Made by a program: the position numbers and the translations under genes. From NCBI RefSeq assembly GCF_001613325.1, contig NZ_BDCD01000046.1, positions 1 through 64,000 on the forward strand: DNA of 64,000 bases, given 5' to 3'. The notes under the pieces are model-generated. The model saw nothing but the letters and a program-made list of their open reading frames with translations. It was not told the DNA's origin and did not search any database. Of the stretch, positions 8,483 to 16,368 are shown in pieces; position 1 is the first letter of the stretch; every line of letters starts with the position of its first letter. This DNA comes from Nocardia yamanashiensis NBRC 100130 (GTDB lineage Bacteria > Actinomycetota > Actinomycetes > Mycobacteriales > Mycobacteriaceae).

Positions 8483-9643
8483 TTATACGCCGGTCGCGGG
8501 GCTGCGCGGGTCCACCAGGATTTTGGCGTGCTGGTCGGGGCTTGCCAGGGCGGTGAAGGCGGCGTCGATGCCTTCCAGTCCGACCGTGCCCGTCAGCAGG
8601 GGTGCGGGGTCCACCTTGCCGTCGGCGATCATGTGCAGGGTGTCGCGGAATTCACCTGGGTCGTAACCGAATACGAACCGCAGGTCGATTTCCTTGTTGA
8701 TCGCCACCGCCGGATGGATGCTGTCGGCCTGCATGCACACGCCGACCACGATGACCCGGGACATGGGCGGAGCGGCCGTGAGGATCTGGTCGAGAATGCC
8801 GGGTACGCCTACGCATTCGAAGATGGCCGGTCCGCTCGGCCCCTGGTCGAAGGTGTGGGCGGCCCGGAAGAGATACCACCACGGCACCCCCGGAATCCGG
8901 CGCAGGCGCTCCATGGCGTCGAATCCGAGGTTGAGGATGTCGGTCGCCCCGGTGATGCGGGCCTGGCGCGGCGCGGCTTCCCAGGGCGAGTCGACGCCCG
9001 GGTCGACCACGTGATCCGCCCCGCAGCGCGCCGCCAGTTCGCGCCGGCGCGGTGAGAAGTCACTGGCCACGACCGTCCGCACACCCGCCGCTTTGAGCAT
9101 GCTGATGACGGCGAGACCGATGGGTCCGCAACCGATCACGAACGCGGTGCGGTTCTTGTTCACCCGACCCCGGCGGACCGCATGCCAGGCCACCGCCATC
9201 GGCTCGGTCAGCGCGGCGTGGTCGGCGGACAGGCCGTTGGGCACCTCGAAGGTCATCGCTTCCTGCACCAGCACCTGCTCCGCGTATCCGCCGGGCGCGG
9301 CCGCCGACAGCCCGGTCAGGTGCGGTTCCCGGCCCTGCCGGACGATGGGCAGGGCGACCACGCGGGTGCCGGGCTTCCAGCGGCGGCGCGTCTTCGGCCC
9401 GTATTCCACTACCTCGCCGACGAATTCGTGCCCCATCACCACGCTCTGATCCGAGCGCATGAAGTGCTGGTATCCGGTGGCGGCGGCCAGGTCGGCGAGG
9501 GCGTCGCAGTGCACGCGGGCGTGCAGGTCGGAACCGCAGATGCCGCAGCGCAATACGTCGACCAGCAACTGGCCGGGGCCGGGCTGCGGCGTGGGCAACT
9601 CCTCGATCCGGAACTCGCCCTTGCTACATACGGCTGCGCGCAT
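8483..9643 (-). CDS. Zinc-type alcohol dehydrogenase family protein
   Basis: A medium-chain dehydrogenase/reductase of 386 residues from ATG 9643 (MRAAVCSKGEF); the longer upstream frame has no family similarity. The catalytic zinc region is present as RCGICGSDLHAR and GHEFVGEV. The NAD(P)-binding motif is GCGPIGLAVISMLKAAG near residue 180. The four-Cys structural zinc loop typical of classical alcohol dehydrogenases is missing: the corresponding stretch reads ALPIVRQGREPHLTG with no Cys. It therefore belongs to a subgroup without structural zinc. Substrate unknown. It appears monocistronic: iniC converges on its 3' end and an MFS gene lies upstream in the same direction with a terminator between. 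Confidence 0.85.
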   Translation of the reverse strand: MRAAVCSKGEFRIEELPTPQPGPGQLLVDVLRCGICGSDLHARVHCDALADLAAATGYQHFMRSDQSVVMGHEFVGEVVEYGPKTRRRWKPGTRVVALPIVRQGREPHLTGLSAAAPGGYAEQVLVQEAMTFEVPNGLSADHAALTEPMAVAWHAVRRGRVNKNRTAFVIGCGPIGLAVISMLKAAGVRTVVASDFSPRRRELAARCGADHVVDPGVDSPWEAAPRQARITGATDILNLGFDAMERLRRIPGVPWWYLFRAAHTFDQGPSGPAIFECVGVPGILDQILTAAPPMSRVIVVGVCMQADSIHPAVAINKEIDLRFVFGYDPGEFRDTLHMIADGKVDPAPLLTGTVGLEGIDAAFTALASPDQHAKILVDPRSPATGV

Positions 9644-9764
9644 CTCGACTCCCTCGTACGACGGTGCCCCCGATTCTTCCGCGCTCCCGCCCGCCCGGTG
9701 GGGAAACGGCCCTCCGGAAGCAAGTTCGCGCACCCCGAGCTGTACGGCGTGTCGGCAGCGGCGA

Positions 9765-9799
9765 AGGGCCGGTCTCCACTCAACGTGGAGACCGGCCCT
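9765..9799 (-). terminator. 15-bp perfect terminator hairpin
   Basis: Stem 9765-9779 / 9785-9799 with a 5-nt loop. It lies 50 nt past the stop of the MFS gene on the minus strand and separates it from the dehydrogenase gene. Confidence 0.75.
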
Positions 9800-9849
9800 C
9801 GTCGCATCGAAGCCGTGTGGCCGGGCGTCGGCATCTCGAAGCCGAGCGA

Positions 9850-11532
9850 TCAGACCCCGACCAGATCGTCTTCCACGACCTCGCTCTCATGCTGCTCCAA
9901 CCGCACATTCCCCGGCAGCAGCAAGAATCCGACACACACCATCGCCATCAACGCGATCCCCCACCACAACGTGTAATTGAACGTGTGCGAGAAGTTGACC
10001 GCGTTCGCATCCATCCCCGCCCGCGAAAGCGTCTCGGCCACAGCCGAATCCCCACCGCCGGTCCGGCAGCTGGCGGGCACGACGGACGGATCGACCTCCG
10101 CCGACCGATCCTGCACGCAGGCCCGGAACCCGGCCAGGATCTCATCCTGCGCCGACACAGGCAGCCCGGCGGCGGCCAGTTCCGTGCGCGTCTGCGCCGT
10201 CACCGCATCCACTCCGCGCGCCGAATCCTGATCCAGCTGCGTGAAGAACAGAATCCCGACCAATGCCACGCCCAGCGCCATACCCAGCTGCTGCCCGGTA
10301 TTGAGCAGCCCCGACGCCGAACCCGCTTCCCGATCCGGAATCTGCCCGAGCAGCATGTCGATGGTCGGCGCGACCACGATCCCGAACCCGACCCCGGTCA
10401 CGACCAGCGGCAACACCATCTGCCAGGAGGCGAAATCGGACGTGTAGCGCATCGCCATCCACCCGTACAGCCCGAACCCGGCCGCGGTGATCAGCGTGCC
10501 GATCATCAGCACCCATTTGCCGAATTTCGGCGCCAGCGCGCTCACCGACACCCCGGCCCCGATGCCCGCGCCGACCGCGAAGAACACCGAGGTGAGCCCG
10601 GCGCGCATGGGCGACCAGCCCAGTCCCGCCTGCATGAACAGCGTCCAGATCAGGAAGAACCCGCCGAACGCGATCCAGAACAGCAGCCACGCGGACAGTC
10701 CGACGGTGAACGGCCGGGACCGGAACAGCTCCAGGTCGATCAGCGGTGAGCCGGTCGTGCGCGCCCGCCGCCGTTCGTAGGCGAGGAAGGCCGCGAACAC
10801 CGCGAACGCCGCCGCGATCATGACGAAAGTCCAAGCGGGCCAATCCAGCCGGCGGCCTTCGGTGAGCGGGTAGACCAGCAGCAGCACGCCGGACACGGCC
10901 AGCACCATGCCCACGATGTCCAGCTTCGGCGCGTGCGCGGATCGCGAATCGCGCATGACGATCGACGCCGCGATCAGCGCCGCGATGCCGACCGGGATAT
11001 TGACCAGGAAGATGGGCCGCCAGCCCAGCCCGAACAGATCCCATTGCACCAGCAGCCCGCCCAGCGACAGCCCGACCGCGGAGGCCGAACCGCCCACACC
11101 GCTGTAGATGGCGATGGCTTTGGCGCGTTCATGTTTGGGAAAGGTGACGCGAATGATGGCGAGGATCTGCGGCACCATCAGCCCCGCCATGGCGCCCTGC
11201 ACGAACCGGGATCCGATGAGCATGGCCGGATCGGTCGCCAGCCCGCAGGCCGCCGAGGCGAGGGTGAACCCGGCCATGCCGAGCAGGAACAGGCGTTTGC
11301 GCCCGTAGATGTCGCCGAGCCGGCCGCCGGTGATGAGTACCGCGGCGAAGGACAGTACGTAGGCGGCGATGATCCATTCGATCTGCGAGTACTGGGCTTG
11401 CAGATCGTTCTGAATGCTCGGCACCGCCACATTGACGATGGTGACGTCGAGCAGATCCATGAAGCCCGCGGCGAGGACGACCGCGAAGGCGATCCAGCGG
11501 CGGGGGTCGAGGGGTGGGGTTTCGGTGTCCAC
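9850..11532 (-). CDS. MFS drug/solute exporter, DHA2 (EmrB/QacA) type
   Basis: 560-residue polytopic membrane protein from GTG 11532. It opens with WIAFAVVLAAGFMDLLDVTIVNVAVPSI, the DHA2 TM1 signature, then GGRLGDIYGRKRLFLLG (MFS motif A) in loop 2-3. About 14 hydrophobic segments are visible, as expected for proton-driven multidrug exporters of this family. A polar loop with three Cys lies near the last helices. It is divergent from a MarR-type regulator with an operator-like palindrome between them, so regulated export of a toxic compound is the likely role. The substrate cannot be inferred; the nearby haloalkane dehalogenase hints at a detoxification theme, no more. Confidence 0.88.
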   Translation of the reverse strand: MDTETPPLDPRRWIAFAVVLAAGFMDLLDVTIVNVAVPSIQNDLQAQYSQIEWIIAAYVLSFAAVLITGGRLGDIYGRKRLFLLGMAGFTLASAACGLATDPAMLIGSRFVQGAMAGLMVPQILAIIRVTFPKHERAKAIAIYSGVGGSASAVGLSLGGLLVQWDLFGLGWRPIFLVNIPVGIAALIAASIVMRDSRSAHAPKLDIVGMVLAVSGVLLLVYPLTEGRRLDWPAWTFVMIAAAFAVFAAFLAYERRRARTTGSPLIDLELFRSRPFTVGLSAWLLFWIAFGGFFLIWTLFMQAGLGWSPMRAGLTSVFFAVGAGIGAGVSVSALAPKFGKWVLMIGTLITAAGFGLYGWMAMRYTSDFASWQMVLPLVVTGVGFGIVVAPTIDMLLGQIPDREAGSASGLLNTGQQLGMALGVALVGILFFTQLDQDSARGVDAVTAQTRTELAAAGLPVSAQDEILAGFRACVQDRSAEVDPSVVPASCRTGGGDSAVAETLSRAGMDANAVNFSHTFNYTLWWGIALMAMVCVGFLLLPGNVRLEQHESEVVEDDLVGV

Positions 11533-11588
11533 GGCGAGCTCTCTTCGAGTCGGAGGAGGGTGAGACTCCTCAAACTATGCACCTGAAG

Positions 11589-11614
11589 TGATTATCAATC
11601 AAGAGAGCAATCAC
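11589..11614. promoter_or_regulatory. Probable MarR operator
   Basis: TGATTATCAATCA (11589-11601) has perfect 5-bp arms around ATC. A further AATCAC half-site at 11609-11614 overlaps the expected -35 of the MarR gene. The AT-rich palindrome sits in the divergent MFS/MarR gap, so autoregulation and repression of the exporter is the natural reading. Confidence 0.5.
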
Positions 11615-11630
11615 AATTTATGCATTGCTG

Positions 11631-11636
11631 TACCCT
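11631..11636 (+). promoter_or_regulatory. -10 element TACCCT of a leaderless MarR mRNA
   Basis: TACCCT ends 6 nt before GTG 11643, the spacing expected when transcription starts at the start codon. GGGGAGG directly abuts the GTG and is too close to act as a ribosome site, which favours the leaderless reading. Confidence 0.5.
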
Positions 11637-11642
11637 GGGGAG

Positions 11643-12152
11643 GTGACCGCTGCCGATCCCCAGTACCCGCCGCTGTTTCGCAGTCCCGCATTCCTGTTGG
11701 GGCAGTTGGGATCCCACTCCGCGTACCGGTTCGCGGAACTGCTCGCGCCGCTCGGGCTGCGGCCGCCGCAGTACGGCACACTGCGCATCCTCGAAGCCAA
11801 TGACGGACAGTCGCAGCAGCAGCTGTGCGAGGCGCTGGGCATCCATCGCAATGTGATGGTCGGGCTGGTCGACGATCTGGAGAAGCGCGAACTGGTGGAA
11901 CGCCGCCGGCATCCGGTCGACCGGCGCGCGCACGCCGTCCACCTGCTGCCCGCCGGACGCGAGATGATCGCCCGGGCGGCGGCGATCGCACTCGCCCTCG
12001 ATACCGAGATGCTGTCCGCGCTGACGCCGCAGGAGCGTCCCGTACTGATCGACATGCTGCAGCGAGTCGCGGTCGGCAATGGCCTGACCCCGGGCATCCA
12101 CCCCGGACTGGCGAACGCGAACAATGCCCCGGGGTGTGACGCGGCTCACTGA
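11643..12152 (+). CDS. MarR-family transcriptional regulator
   Basis: 169 residues from GTG 11643; an in-frame TTG at 11625 is less likely. The winged-helix core is visible: LRPPQYGTLRILEAN, then QLCEALGIHRNVMVGLVDDL as the recognition helix region, and RRRHPVDRRAHAVHLLPAG as the wing with the family D-x-R motif. MarR proteins are dimeric ligand-responsive repressors. Divergence from the MFS exporter and the palindrome in the gap suggest that it represses the exporter and itself. A haloalkane dehalogenase gene follows after 72 bp and may share the transcript. Confidence 0.88.
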   Translation: MTAADPQYPPLFRSPAFLLGQLGSHSAYRFAELLAPLGLRPPQYGTLRILEANDGQSQQQLCEALGIHRNVMVGLVDDLEKRELVERRRHPVDRRAHAVHLLPAGREMIARAAAIALALDTEMLSALTPQERPVLIDMLQRVAVGNGLTPGIHPGLANANNAPGCDAAH

Positions 12153-12224
12153 GCCCGCCGGTCACAGCGGCCGGAATCCCGTGTCCAACCAGGTGAAGGC
12201 AAAACACCCGGAAGGACCGAAACC

Positions 12225-13088
12225 ATGGCCACCATCGACATTCTCGACTCGTTCATCAACTACACCGACACCGGCAGCGGCGACATCCCGGTGGTGTTCC
12301 TGCACGGCAACCCCACCTCCTCCTACATCTGGCGCAATGTCATTCCGTACGTGAGCGGCGAAACCCGGGCGCTGGCACCAGATCTCATCGGCATGGGCGC
12401 CTCCGGCAAACCGGACAGCGACTACCGTCTCGTCGATCACGCCCGCTACCTGGACGCCTGGTTCGAGGCCCTGGGCCTGGACCAGGTGATCCTGGTCGGC
12501 CACGACTGGGGCGGCGCGCTCGCCATGCACTGGGCGGCCCGGCATCCCGGACGGGTGCGCGGCATCGCCGTCATGGAGACCTTCCTGCGTCCGCTGGCCT
12601 GGAGCGAAATGCCGCCCACCGGCGCGGAACTGTTCCGCCGCTTCCGTTCTCCCGAAGGCGAGGAGATGGTGCTGGAGAAGAATATGTTCATCGAATTCAA
12701 CCTCCCCGCCTCCACCCGCAGCCTGTCGCTGGAAGCCCTGGAGGAGTACCGCAAGCCGTACCCCACCCCGGAATCCCGCAAGCCGATGCTGGTGTGGCCG
12801 CGCGAATTCCCCCTCGACGGCGAACCCGCCGACGTGGTCGCGCTGATCGAGAACTACGGCCGCTGGATGGCCGAGAGCCCGGAGGTACCCAAGCTGGTGC
12901 TGGCCGTCGAACACGGCGTCGGTCTCGGCTCCCCCGAGGCGATGGACTGGGCGGCAAAGACTTTCGCCTCGGTCGAGATCGGTGATATCGGCCCCGCCGG
13001 GCACCACTGCCCGGAGGACCAGCCCGATGCCATCGGCAAGGCGGTGGCGGAATGGATCCAGCGGCACGGGCTGCTGACCGCCGCCTGA
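12225..13088 (+). CDS. dhaA: Haloalkane dehalogenase (alpha/beta hydrolase)
   Basis: 287 residues. It aligns by eye with DhaA-type haloalkane dehalogenases, which cleave carbon-halogen bonds to give an alcohol and halide. The full catalytic pentad is present: nucleophile Asp94 in GHDWGG, His260 in GPAGHHCPED, acid Glu118 in VMETFLRP, and halide-binding Asn29 (HGNPTSS) and Trp95. APDLIGMGASGKPDSDYR is also characteristic. That combination separates it from general hydrolases and supports HLD subfamily II. There is no signal peptide, so it is cytoplasmic. A perfect hairpin with a short T-tract follows at 13149. Substrate range cannot be read from sequence; natural roles of these enzymes in actinobacteria are uncertain. 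Confidence 0.85.
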   Translation: MATIDILDSFINYTDTGSGDIPVVFLHGNPTSSYIWRNVIPYVSGETRALAPDLIGMGASGKPDSDYRLVDHARYLDAWFEALGLDQVILVGHDWGGALAMHWAARHPGRVRGIAVMETFLRPLAWSEMPPTGAELFRRFRSPEGEEMVLEKNMFIEFNLPASTRSLSLEALEEYRKPYPTPESRKPMLVWPREFPLDGEPADVVALIENYGRWMAESPEVPKLVLAVEHGVGLGSPEAMDWAAKTFASVEIGDIGPAGHHCPEDQPDAIGKAVAEWIQRHGLLTAA

Positions 13089-13148
13089 AGCACGGCGGTT
13101 CCGGCGGCCGCACGGTGCCGGTAATCTCGGAGACGCCGTGGCAGGGCT

Positions 13149-13179
13149 GATCGCGGGGCGAGCCACTCGCCCCGCGATC
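13149..13179 (+). terminator. Terminator after haloalkane dehalogenase
   Basis: Perfect 14-bp stem 13149-13162 / 13166-13179 with a CCA loop, followed by CCTTTTC. A good intrinsic terminator that separates the dehalogenase from the sigma-factor gene. Confidence 0.8.
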
Positions 13180-13218
13180 CCTTTTCACCAGGGCGATGCT
13201 CCGGGAAGGGAACACGAG

Positions 13219-14082
13219 GTGGATAGCGAGCCGGATGCGGGGCGGGGGCCGGACGAGGCCGAGCTGGCACTGGTGGCCCGGGCCGTCGCGGGGGATCGGA
13301 CGGCGGTCGGGGAGATCGTGCGGCAGTTGCAGGATCCGATCTACCGGCTCGCGCTGCGCATGGTGTGGCGGCCGGCCGACGCCGAGGACGCCTGTCAGGA
13401 GATTCTGCTGCGGGTGGTCGGCAAGCTCGATACCTGGCGGGGTGAGGCGAAACTGCTCACCTGGGCGTATCGGATCGGCGTGAACTATCTGCTGAATCTG
13501 AAGCGGAAGACGCCGCAGGAGGCGGCGCAGCTTTCCCTCGATCAGTACAGCGAGGGGCTGAAAGACGGTCTCGCCGAAGAGGATTACCGGGGGCCGGAGT
13601 CGACGCTGCTGGTCCACGAGGTGCGATTGAATTGCAGCCAGGCCATGTTGCAGTGCCTGGCGCGGGAGGAACGGGTCGCGTTCGTGCTCTCGGATGTCTT
13701 CGAATTGAGTTCCGCCGAGGGCGCGTACATCTCGGGCACCACGGCCGTCGCGTACCGGAAACGGTTGGAGCGGGCCAAGAAACGGCTCGGGAACTTCTTG
13801 ACCAGCACCTGCGGGGTGGCGAATCCGGCGGCGTTCTGTAAATGCCCGCGCCGGGTCGGTAAGGCGCTGGAGCTGGGGCGGGTGGATCCGCGCCGGCCCG
13901 CCTTCGCCGCGCATCCCATCACGCCGGGCGGGCGCACCGTGCAGGAGGCGGAATCGCAGATGGCGCGACTGCACGATGTGGCGGCCGTCATCGGCGCGCA
14001 TCCGGATTACGCTGCCCCGCAGGCGAAAATGGACGCCATCGCCGGGATTCTGGGGTCGGGCCGGTTTCCGCTGCTGGACTGA
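13219..14082 (+). CDS. ECF-type sigma-70 family RNA polymerase sigma factor with C-terminal extension
   Basis: 287 residues from GTG 13219, which has GGGAAGGG eight bases upstream. Region 2 is clear (IYRLALRMVWRPADAEDACQ, about residues 41-60, then TWAYRIGVNYLLN). Region 4 is near residues 135-195 (LQCLAREERVAFVLSDVFEL onward), with a degenerate helix-turn-helix. A tail of about 90 residues follows, beginning with C198-x8-C207-x-C209 (CKCPRRV), which could bind zinc or sense redox. No anti-sigma gene lies next to it; both neighbours are enzymes. ECF factors with C-terminal extensions and no anti-sigma are often regulated by the extension itself, which I infer here. Confidence 0.8.
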   Translation: MDSEPDAGRGPDEAELALVARAVAGDRTAVGEIVRQLQDPIYRLALRMVWRPADAEDACQEILLRVVGKLDTWRGEAKLLTWAYRIGVNYLLNLKRKTPQEAAQLSLDQYSEGLKDGLAEEDYRGPESTLLVHEVRLNCSQAMLQCLAREERVAFVLSDVFELSSAEGAYISGTTAVAYRKRLERAKKRLGNFLTSTCGVANPAAFCKCPRRVGKALELGRVDPRRPAFAAHPITPGGRTVQEAESQMARLHDVAAVIGAHPDYAAPQAKMDAIAGILGSGRFPLLD

Positions 14083-14094
14083 GGACCCGCGGAT

Positions 14095-14988
14095 TCAGCT
14101 CTCCCGCAGGCGTTCCCGGGCCGCGGGCACCACGTACCGCGCGAAACGCTGCACCTGGTCGACGTCGAAGCCGGGCGGCCAGTAGACGAAGGTATCGAAA
14201 CCGACATTGCGGGCCAGGCCCTCGATGATGCTCGCCCATTCGTCCGGTGAGCCGTGGATGGGATCCGATCCGGTCGGATGCGGGTGCAGCGCACGATCGC
14301 TGATCGCGCCGGGCAGCGCCGCCAGCCGGGTGATCGAGCGCGGATCGCGGCCGACCGCGCGGGCGGCGGCGTCGATGCGCAGGTTCGCGGGACGCCATTC
14401 CTCCCACGGCATCCAGTTGGGCAGCGGGGCCACCCAGCCGTCGGCGGCCGAACCGATCAGGTCCAGGGCGTGCGGGCCCATCGCCCCCACCCAGATGCCG
14501 ATCCGGTGCGCGGGCGCGGGTCCGCCCTCGATGCCCTGCACGGTGTATTCGGTGCCCTGCACCGAAACCAGTTGCCCCGTACGCCATTCCGCGCGAATGA
14601 TCGCGATTCCCTCGGCCAGCGCCAGCAGCGCCGCCCGCCCTTTGCGCGCCGGGCCGCCCATGGCGACCACGCCGCTCTCGAATGCGCCCGAACCGATTCC
14701 GAGTTCGAAGCGGCCATTGCTGAGCAGGTCGAAGGTGGCGGCCTGTTTACCCAGCATGGCCGGGGTGCGCAGCGGCAGATTCGCCACCCCCGGATACACG
14801 CTGATGCGGCTGGTGGCGGCCAGGCAGGCCCCGATCACGGCGAAGGTGTCGGCGAATTCCGCGTTGTACGGGTGGTCCTGGATGGCGACCAGATCCAGGC
14901 CCTCGTCCTCGGCGGCGCGGGTCATGTCGAGCACGTCCGGCAGCGCGGCCGCGACAGGTGGGATGGAGATTCCGAACCGAGCTTGCAC
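14095..14988 (-). CDS. LLM-class F420/FMN-dependent oxidoreductase
   Basis: 297 residues with the luciferase-like monooxygenase fold. Family-typical segments are the N-terminal FGISIPPVAAALPDVLDMTR, ATFDLLSNGRFELGIGSGAF, and IGIWVGAMGPHALDLIGSAADGWVAP. Actinobacterial members commonly use coenzyme F420, although FMN is possible. Cytoplasmic. The gene converges tail to tail with the sigma-factor gene, leaving only 12 bp. AGGTGAGGAGG just upstream of ATG 14988 is a strong ribosome site. Substrate unknown. Confidence 0.85.
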   Translation of the reverse strand: MQARFGISIPPVAAALPDVLDMTRAAEDEGLDLVAIQDHPYNAEFADTFAVIGACLAATSRISVYPGVANLPLRTPAMLGKQAATFDLLSNGRFELGIGSGAFESGVVAMGGPARKGRAALLALAEGIAIIRAEWRTGQLVSVQGTEYTVQGIEGGPAPAHRIGIWVGAMGPHALDLIGSAADGWVAPLPNWMPWEEWRPANLRIDAAARAVGRDPRSITRLAALPGAISDRALHPHPTGSDPIHGSPDEWASIIEGLARNVGFDTFVYWPPGFDVDQVQRFARYVVPAARERLRES

Positions 14989-15224
14989 CGTGCCTCCTCA
15001 CCTGGGAAACCCGCGAAGCAGACGCTGCCGATCTTGCTCTGCCGCTCCGGAAATACCCGGCATTTCGGACGTGGCGTGTCCGGGACGCGGCGGTCGCAGC
15101 TCCGCCGATATCGCGGTGGCGGCCGCCCGCGAACTCGTCACCGAGATACGCGCCGCCACCTCCTGAGCGCTCTCGCCGGGGAATTCCGACCGGAATCTCC
15201 CTGTGGGAGTGCGCGAACCAAGGG

Positions 15225-15707
15225 CTAGGGCACCTGGTAGAACGCGCCGTAGACCGAACCTTCGGGCACTAACCAGTGATTGGTCCCGACCACCGTCACG
15301 AACACCCGGCCGGATCCGGTCGGGAGGTCCACCGAGGTCGTCGGGCCGCCGTTGCGGTCGGCGTGCACCTGCGAGAACTGGTAGGGCCACCAGCGACTGG
15401 ACGGCAGGTTGTCGTAGTTGGTGAACCGCACGTCCACCCAGCCGTCGCAACCGCCGGGAATGCCCGCTCCCGGTCCGAAACTATTGGTCGGCTGGAGCTG
15501 AAGGCTCACGTGACCCGGGTTTTCCGGGTTGTAGTCGACCGCGATCCGGTAGTGCACGCCGCAGATCCCGACGACCGCATTGCCTTCCCGCTGCGAGCCG
15601 ATGGATTCGCCGGTCGGTTCGAGGGTGTAGGCATTCGCGGTGCCGGTGCCGGCGATGAGCAGGGCGAGGGCGGCGGCGCTCGCGCCGGCCAGGGGGAGGC
15701 GTTTCAT
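15225..15707 (-). CDS. Small secreted protein, paralogue of the upstream gene
   Basis: 160 residues from ATG 15707 (MKRLPLAGASAAALALLIAG), a Sec signal peptide probably cleaved after ANA. The mature part has two cysteines (ICGVHYRIAVDYNPENPG and PGGCDGWVDVRF) that may form a disulfide, and a conserved PTGSGRVFVTVVGTNHW. It is homologous over its length to the product encoded 37 bp upstream (CGVxYRxxVDxNPExPG, PGGCD, LPTGSG shared). I do not recognise a named family. The pair probably forms one transcript and arose by tandem duplication. Likely an exported beta-rich protein. Confidence 0.75.
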   Translation of the reverse strand: MKRLPLAGASAAALALLIAGTGTANAYTLEPTGESIGSQREGNAVVGICGVHYRIAVDYNPENPGHVSLQLQPTNSFGPGAGIPGGCDGWVDVRFTNYDNLPSSRWWPYQFSQVHADRNGGPTTSVDLPTGSGRVFVTVVGTNHWLVPEGSVYGAFYQVP

Positions 15708-15744
15708 TCGGGTCTTCCGGTGCAAAGGGCTGGGGGAGAGGCGA

Positions 15745-16218
15745 TTACGGGACCACATAGGACGCGGAGAGGAACTGCTCCACGGCTAGGACCTGATTGG
15801 TGCCGTTCGCGACGATCGCGACCGTGCCGGATCCGGTCGGCAGCTCGACGGAGGTGATCGCGCCGCCGTTCTTCGTGGCGTGCACGGGCGCGTAGTTGTA
15901 CAGCCACAGGCTGCTCGCGAGCGGGTTGTTCACGTTGAACCAGTAGTAGTTCACGAAGGCGTCGCAGCCGCCCGGGGTGTTCTCGCCGGGGCCGTAGGTG
16001 TTCAGGCCTTGCAGATTGAGCGTCACCGTTCCGGGGCGCTCCGGGTTGTGGTCCACCCACATGCGGTACTGCACGCCGCAGGCTCCGAGTAGGGCGCGGC
16101 CCTCGGTGCCGTAGGGGGTGGCGGTCGGCGGCAGTTCCGCGGCGGAGGCGGTGCCGGTGCCGGCAAGGGCGAGGGCGCCGGCGGCCGTGGCGGCTGCGGC
16201 GAGGGAGATCAGTTTCAT
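15745..16218 (-). CDS. Small secreted protein, first of a tandem pair
   Basis: 157 residues from ATG 16218 (MKLISLAAAATAAGALALAG), with a signal peptide probably cleaved after ASA. The frame stays open far upstream, but only this part has a coding signal peptide and a paralogue next door. Shared with the downstream gene are CGVQYRMWVDHNPERPG, GPGENTPGGCDAFV and ELPTGSGTVAIVANGTNQ. Two mature cysteines are conserved. Function unknown; probably extracellular or cell-wall associated. Divergent from the DUF1707 genes across 150 bp. Confidence 0.75.
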   Translation of the reverse strand: MKLISLAAAATAAGALALAGTGTASAAELPPTATPYGTEGRALLGACGVQYRMWVDHNPERPGTVTLNLQGLNTYGPGENTPGGCDAFVNYYWFNVNNPLASSLWLYNYAPVHATKNGGAITSVELPTGSGTVAIVANGTNQVLAVEQFLSASYVVP

Positions 16219-16355
16219 CAGGGTGGTGTTTTCCGGATCGGTGGCAAACTTCTGGCGAATTCTCTCATGGCTCGGGTGGGGGCTGATCTCGCGGTACCGG
16301 GTGACCAGGGGATATCGGTTCGATCGACTGGTGGGCGCGGGTGGGCGGGGGGATC

Positions 16356-16361
16356 TACGAT
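16356..16361 (+). promoter_or_regulatory. -10 element TACGAT before the first DUF1707 gene
   Basis: TACGAT lies 7 nt before GTG 16369 with no ribosome site visible between, consistent with a leaderless transcript. Confidence 0.45.
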
Positions 16362-16368
16362 CCGGGGT

